Assembly: GCF_002453355.1 (NCBI RefSeq) | Contig: NZ_DKGQ01000034.1 | Coordinates: 3,670-38,013, forward strand | DNA length: 34,344 nt | From: Psychrobacter sp. UBA6766 | Lineage (GTDB): Bacteria > Pseudomonadota > Gammaproteobacteria > Pseudomonadales > Moraxellaceae | Reading direction: 5' to 3' | Shown here: piece after piece, positions 31,962 through 34,344 of the stretch | Position numbering within the stretch: position 1 is the stretch's first letter | Layout of the letters: the number at the start of each line of letters is the position of its first letter | Notes under the pieces: model-generated | Databases searched by the model: none | Told to the model about the DNA's origin: nothing | What the model saw: only the letters and a program-made list of their open reading frames with translations | Program-made: the position numbers and the translations under genes

Positions 31962-34344
31962 TCAGATCTCATCATCTATTATCATAAAAAGATGTACTAA
32001 AAACCTCAGCAAGCCAGAAAAAGCTTTGCCATTTGATGTTTGATCGTCAGTAATACAAATGCCAAATCTGATAGTGGTAGAGTTGGAAGGTTTAAATATG
32101 ATTTTTGAGGTCTCTGATTTTTCATCAGTAATTCCATAGATATCATGGACAGTAGCTTTTATATCTTTATTACCTGAAATCATCCACGACTGTGCAGTTA
32201 AAAGTCTCACGCTAATCTGTGCAAACCTTAGAAAATCCTCTATATCTTTTACTGGAAATGAAAGATAGGCATTATCAATCGTGATTTTTTGTCTAACTAT
32301 CTGTAGAAACCATAGGTAGTCCGCATGTCGTTGATCACGTAAAATCCAAACTGATTTTAGTATGAAGGGTAGAAGCTCATAATTTTCTCTACTTTTCATA
32401 CTTTTTGGTTGTCGTTGATCCGTTGTTTCAATGAAGCGACATTTTCCCTGGCTAGTAGTAATCCGGGTTATTTGCTCAGCGCGTTTAGCGAATACTTGCC
32501 CATCTTCAAACTTTATAAATGAATGGTTTGACGATAGTCTGATATCGCTGCTTTCCTCTAGCAGCTGTAAGAATTTGATAAGTTGATTAACGCCATAGCG
32601 GTGAACCCTATCGTCTGCCATATTAGTAGTGAATACATCACTTTCCTTGAACCGATTAGCAGTATCAATAGTAAGGCTTACTGGAATATCTCGACTTTGA
32701 TTTAAGGTCAGTTTCTTTGCCAATTTGCGAGTATCGGAGATGGATATCTTATCATTGATAATTGAGACACTATTCGACTTGAGTCTATCTTTACTAATAC
32801 CAGTAATATTTTTAAAGATAGCGTAATCTAATTGCATTTCTGTATTGGCAATAGCGTATGTAGTCATGAGCATTGCCGAATGAATGTAATACTCAAAGCT
32901 ACGATTAGGAGATATATGTCCGACTAATCCTGAAATTGCATACCATTTATCTTGAGCATCGTGATTAACTCCTAACAGCCCAGTTTTTATCTTTGCAATA
33001 TGTTGAGCCCTATAACCAGTCAATGTTTTCGCAAGTTGATTGTCAGCATTCAAAATAAGAGAAAAATTGGTAATTGCTGTATGCCTAAATGCATGAAATG
33101 TATGATCCTTCGATTCTTCGAATAAGCTCAATATTCTTCTCAGTACGACAAGAGGTTCTGCGTCATCAATTGGGTATTTGTCAAATGAGGGGCTAAATAT
33201 ATAATCTGTTTTGTTCAGCTCATTCAGTTGTACGTATCGATTAAAAAAATTCAGTTCCTCATCAGATAGTAATGAAAAGGCTGCTACTCGGCGGATACTA
33301 CCTTGAGTTTTTGTACTGCGGTAGATATTTGGACGAACTACTAATGACGGTTCACCAAGCGCAAATCCTTCAATATCTGCATATCTCAATCCAAGCAATT
33401 CCTTTTTCCGCATACCTGTACGGTATGCTAAAACAAATAATAGTTTGTACATATCTGCTTCGAGAGGATCAATAACTTTTGGTATGTTTAACAGGATTGC
33501 TTGATACTCTATTGGTGAAATCCACTCGCTACGTACTACTCTTTGTGTTTGAGCTTCTTTAATACTTACTTTAGGGAAATGATAGTGCTTAACCCCTATG
33601 TCATGTAAACGCTGCAGCAACTTTGCTGAGTATTGAATGTCTTTGTTATTACGATAGACAGCTTTATGCTCTAAAATCTCTTCGTAGCATTCTTCAAAGT
33701 CCTCACTACTGTAAGTATTTAAAGGCTGTCCTAATAGGAAATAAAGCCATTCATAAGCTACCGAACTTAAATAGCCCTGAATGGTCTCTTTTTTAGGGCG
33801 TGGCTTTGCGTTACATCTAGACAGCACAAACTGAATTAAAATCTTTTCAGCAATGTCACGCTCTTCATTTAACATATTGGTTAAAGAGTGGTTGATATCA
33901 TACTCGTTGTCTTTGATTTTTTCTTTTTGCTGACGAGTGTTGTAATGACTGTCTAATTCTTTATAGATACGTTTAACGATATCTATCTTACGGACTTCGG
34001 CCAACTCAGAATACCTTACGGTATTTTTACTGACTTTGGATAGAGGCACACCGACTGATAAAGATGGTTTGTTGGTTTTATACTCTTTATTTATTAAGGT
34101 GGAAAAATCATCTGTGAGTAGACCTGTGGTTTTACGCTTGCCTTGTGCAACTCCAATTAAGGCCTGATCAACAAAAACATTGGGCATCATTTCCCAGTGA
34201 TAACTTGCATAATTTAGCAACCATGATAGAGAAGGGATCTTGTTTTTAGGTACTTGCAAAACCTTATTTAGATAGCTCTTTAGTAACCTTTCAATATCCG
34301 TGCTTGTCCTAAACTGGGAAGTTTGAGCTATGCTGAAGAAACCG
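31962..34344 (-). CDS. Very large tyrosine recombinase/integrase, 5' end outside window
   Basis: The frame is open through the right edge (…TSQFRTSTDIERLLKSYLNKV precedes the TTG at 34259), so the N-terminus is missing and at least 790 residues exist. The catalytic domain lies in the middle. The first Arg is in LAYRTGMRKKELLGLR, a Lys in STKTQGSIRR, the His-x2-Arg box is HAFRHTAITNF, a second conserved His is in LVGHISPNR, and the likely Tyr nucleophile is in FEYYIHSA. About 290 residues of unrecognised sequence follow. This length is far above classical phage integrases and resembles the large recombinases found in multi-recombinase elements. It is the best candidate for integration at the tRNA-Gly fragment. 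Confidence 0.85.
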   Translation of the reverse strand, partial: GFFSIAQTSQFRTSTDIERLLKSYLNKVLQVPKNKIPSLSWLLNYASYHWEMMPNVFVDQALIGVAQGKRKTTGLLTDDFSTLINKEYKTNKPSLSVGVPLSKVSKNTVRYSELAEVRKIDIVKRIYKELDSHYNTRQQKEKIKDNEYDINHSLTNMLNEERDIAEKILIQFVLSRCNAKPRPKKETIQGYLSSVAYEWLYFLLGQPLNTYSSEDFEECYEEILEHKAVYRNNKDIQYSAKLLQRLHDIGVKHYHFPKVSIKEAQTQRVVRSEWISPIEYQAILLNIPKVIDPLEADMYKLLFVLAYRTGMRKKELLGLRYADIEGFALGEPSLVVRPNIYRSTKTQGSIRRVAAFSLLSDEELNFFNRYVQLNELNKTDYIFSPSFDKYPIDDAEPLVVLRRILSLFEESKDHTFHAFRHTAITNFSLILNADNQLAKTLTGYRAQHIAKIKTGLLGVNHDAQDKWYAISGLVGHISPNRSFEYYIHSAMLMTTYAIANTEMQLDYAIFKNITGISKDRLKSNSVSIINDKISISDTRKLAKKLTLNQSRDIPVSLTIDTANRFKESDVFTTNMADDRVHRYGVNQLIKFLQLLEESSDIRLSSNHSFIKFEDGQVFAKRAEQITRITTSQGKCRFIETTDQRQPKSMKSRENYELLPFILKSVWILRDQRHADYLWFLQIVRQKITIDNAYLSFPVKDIEDFLRFAQISVRLLTAQSWMISGNKDIKATVHDIYGITDEKSETSKIIFKPSNSTTIRFGICITDDQTSNGKAFSGLLRFLVHLFMIIDDEI

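Noticed and set aside
33272..33475. Plus-strand open frame within the recombinase gene
   Set aside because: It is antisense to the conserved catalytic region of the tyrosine recombinase and has no signals of its own.

Overview
The window looks like chromosomal DNA of a gammaproteobacterium of the Moraxellaceae, most likely Psychrobacter. This is inferred from moderate AT-richness, protein flavour and gene content (RluF, membrane glucose dehydrogenase, a compact pqqABCDE operon); no phylogeny was run. It runs from core or accessory chromosome on the left into the start of an integrated genomic island on the right.

Layout. (1) 1-11600: the 3' part of a giant BapA/LapA-type repeat adhesin, a strong terminator, then its dedicated type I secretion system: TolC-like outer-membrane factor, ABC exporter and HlyD-like adaptor. 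(2) 11700-15930: an orphan NADAR protein of the DarT1-associated antitoxin type with no toxin beside it, meso-diaminopimelate dehydrogenase (ddh), the 23S rRNA pseudouridine synthase rluF with a long basic tail, and a Prx5-type peroxiredoxin. (3) 16339-28856: a PQQ locus. Two paralogous membrane glucose dehydrogenases are transcribed divergently. A lipoprotein sugar dehydrogenase is translationally coupled to a DUF2231 membrane protein. The pqqABCDE operon follows, with an appended dipeptidase. The pqqA leader has a strong hairpin, and an intrinsic terminator separates pqqA from pqqB. Cofactor synthesis and the enzymes that use it thus sit together; oxidation of sugars in the periplasm would feed electrons to ubiquinone.

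(4) 29235 to the right edge: a 50-bp 3' fragment of tRNA-Gly(GCC) marks the left junction of an island. It is followed by dyad-symmetric DNA and a decayed IS5-like transposase. Next comes an AT-rich gene with a GIY-YIG-like (T5orf172/Mug113) N-terminal domain, flanked by two 152-bp direct repeats. A short IS-end remnant follows, then a very large tyrosine recombinase that runs off the right edge. The outer IS-like ends at 29513 and 31798 are inverted and flanked by the same 3 bp, suggesting that the whole 2.3 kb moved as a unit. The island continues to the right, and an intact tRNA-Gly is predicted at its far end.

No CRISPR array, rRNA or complete tRNA was seen. The most notable items are the orphan NADAR protein, the pqqA leader and attenuator arrangement, and the tRNA-Gly island edge with its repeat-bracketed cargo gene and giant recombinase.
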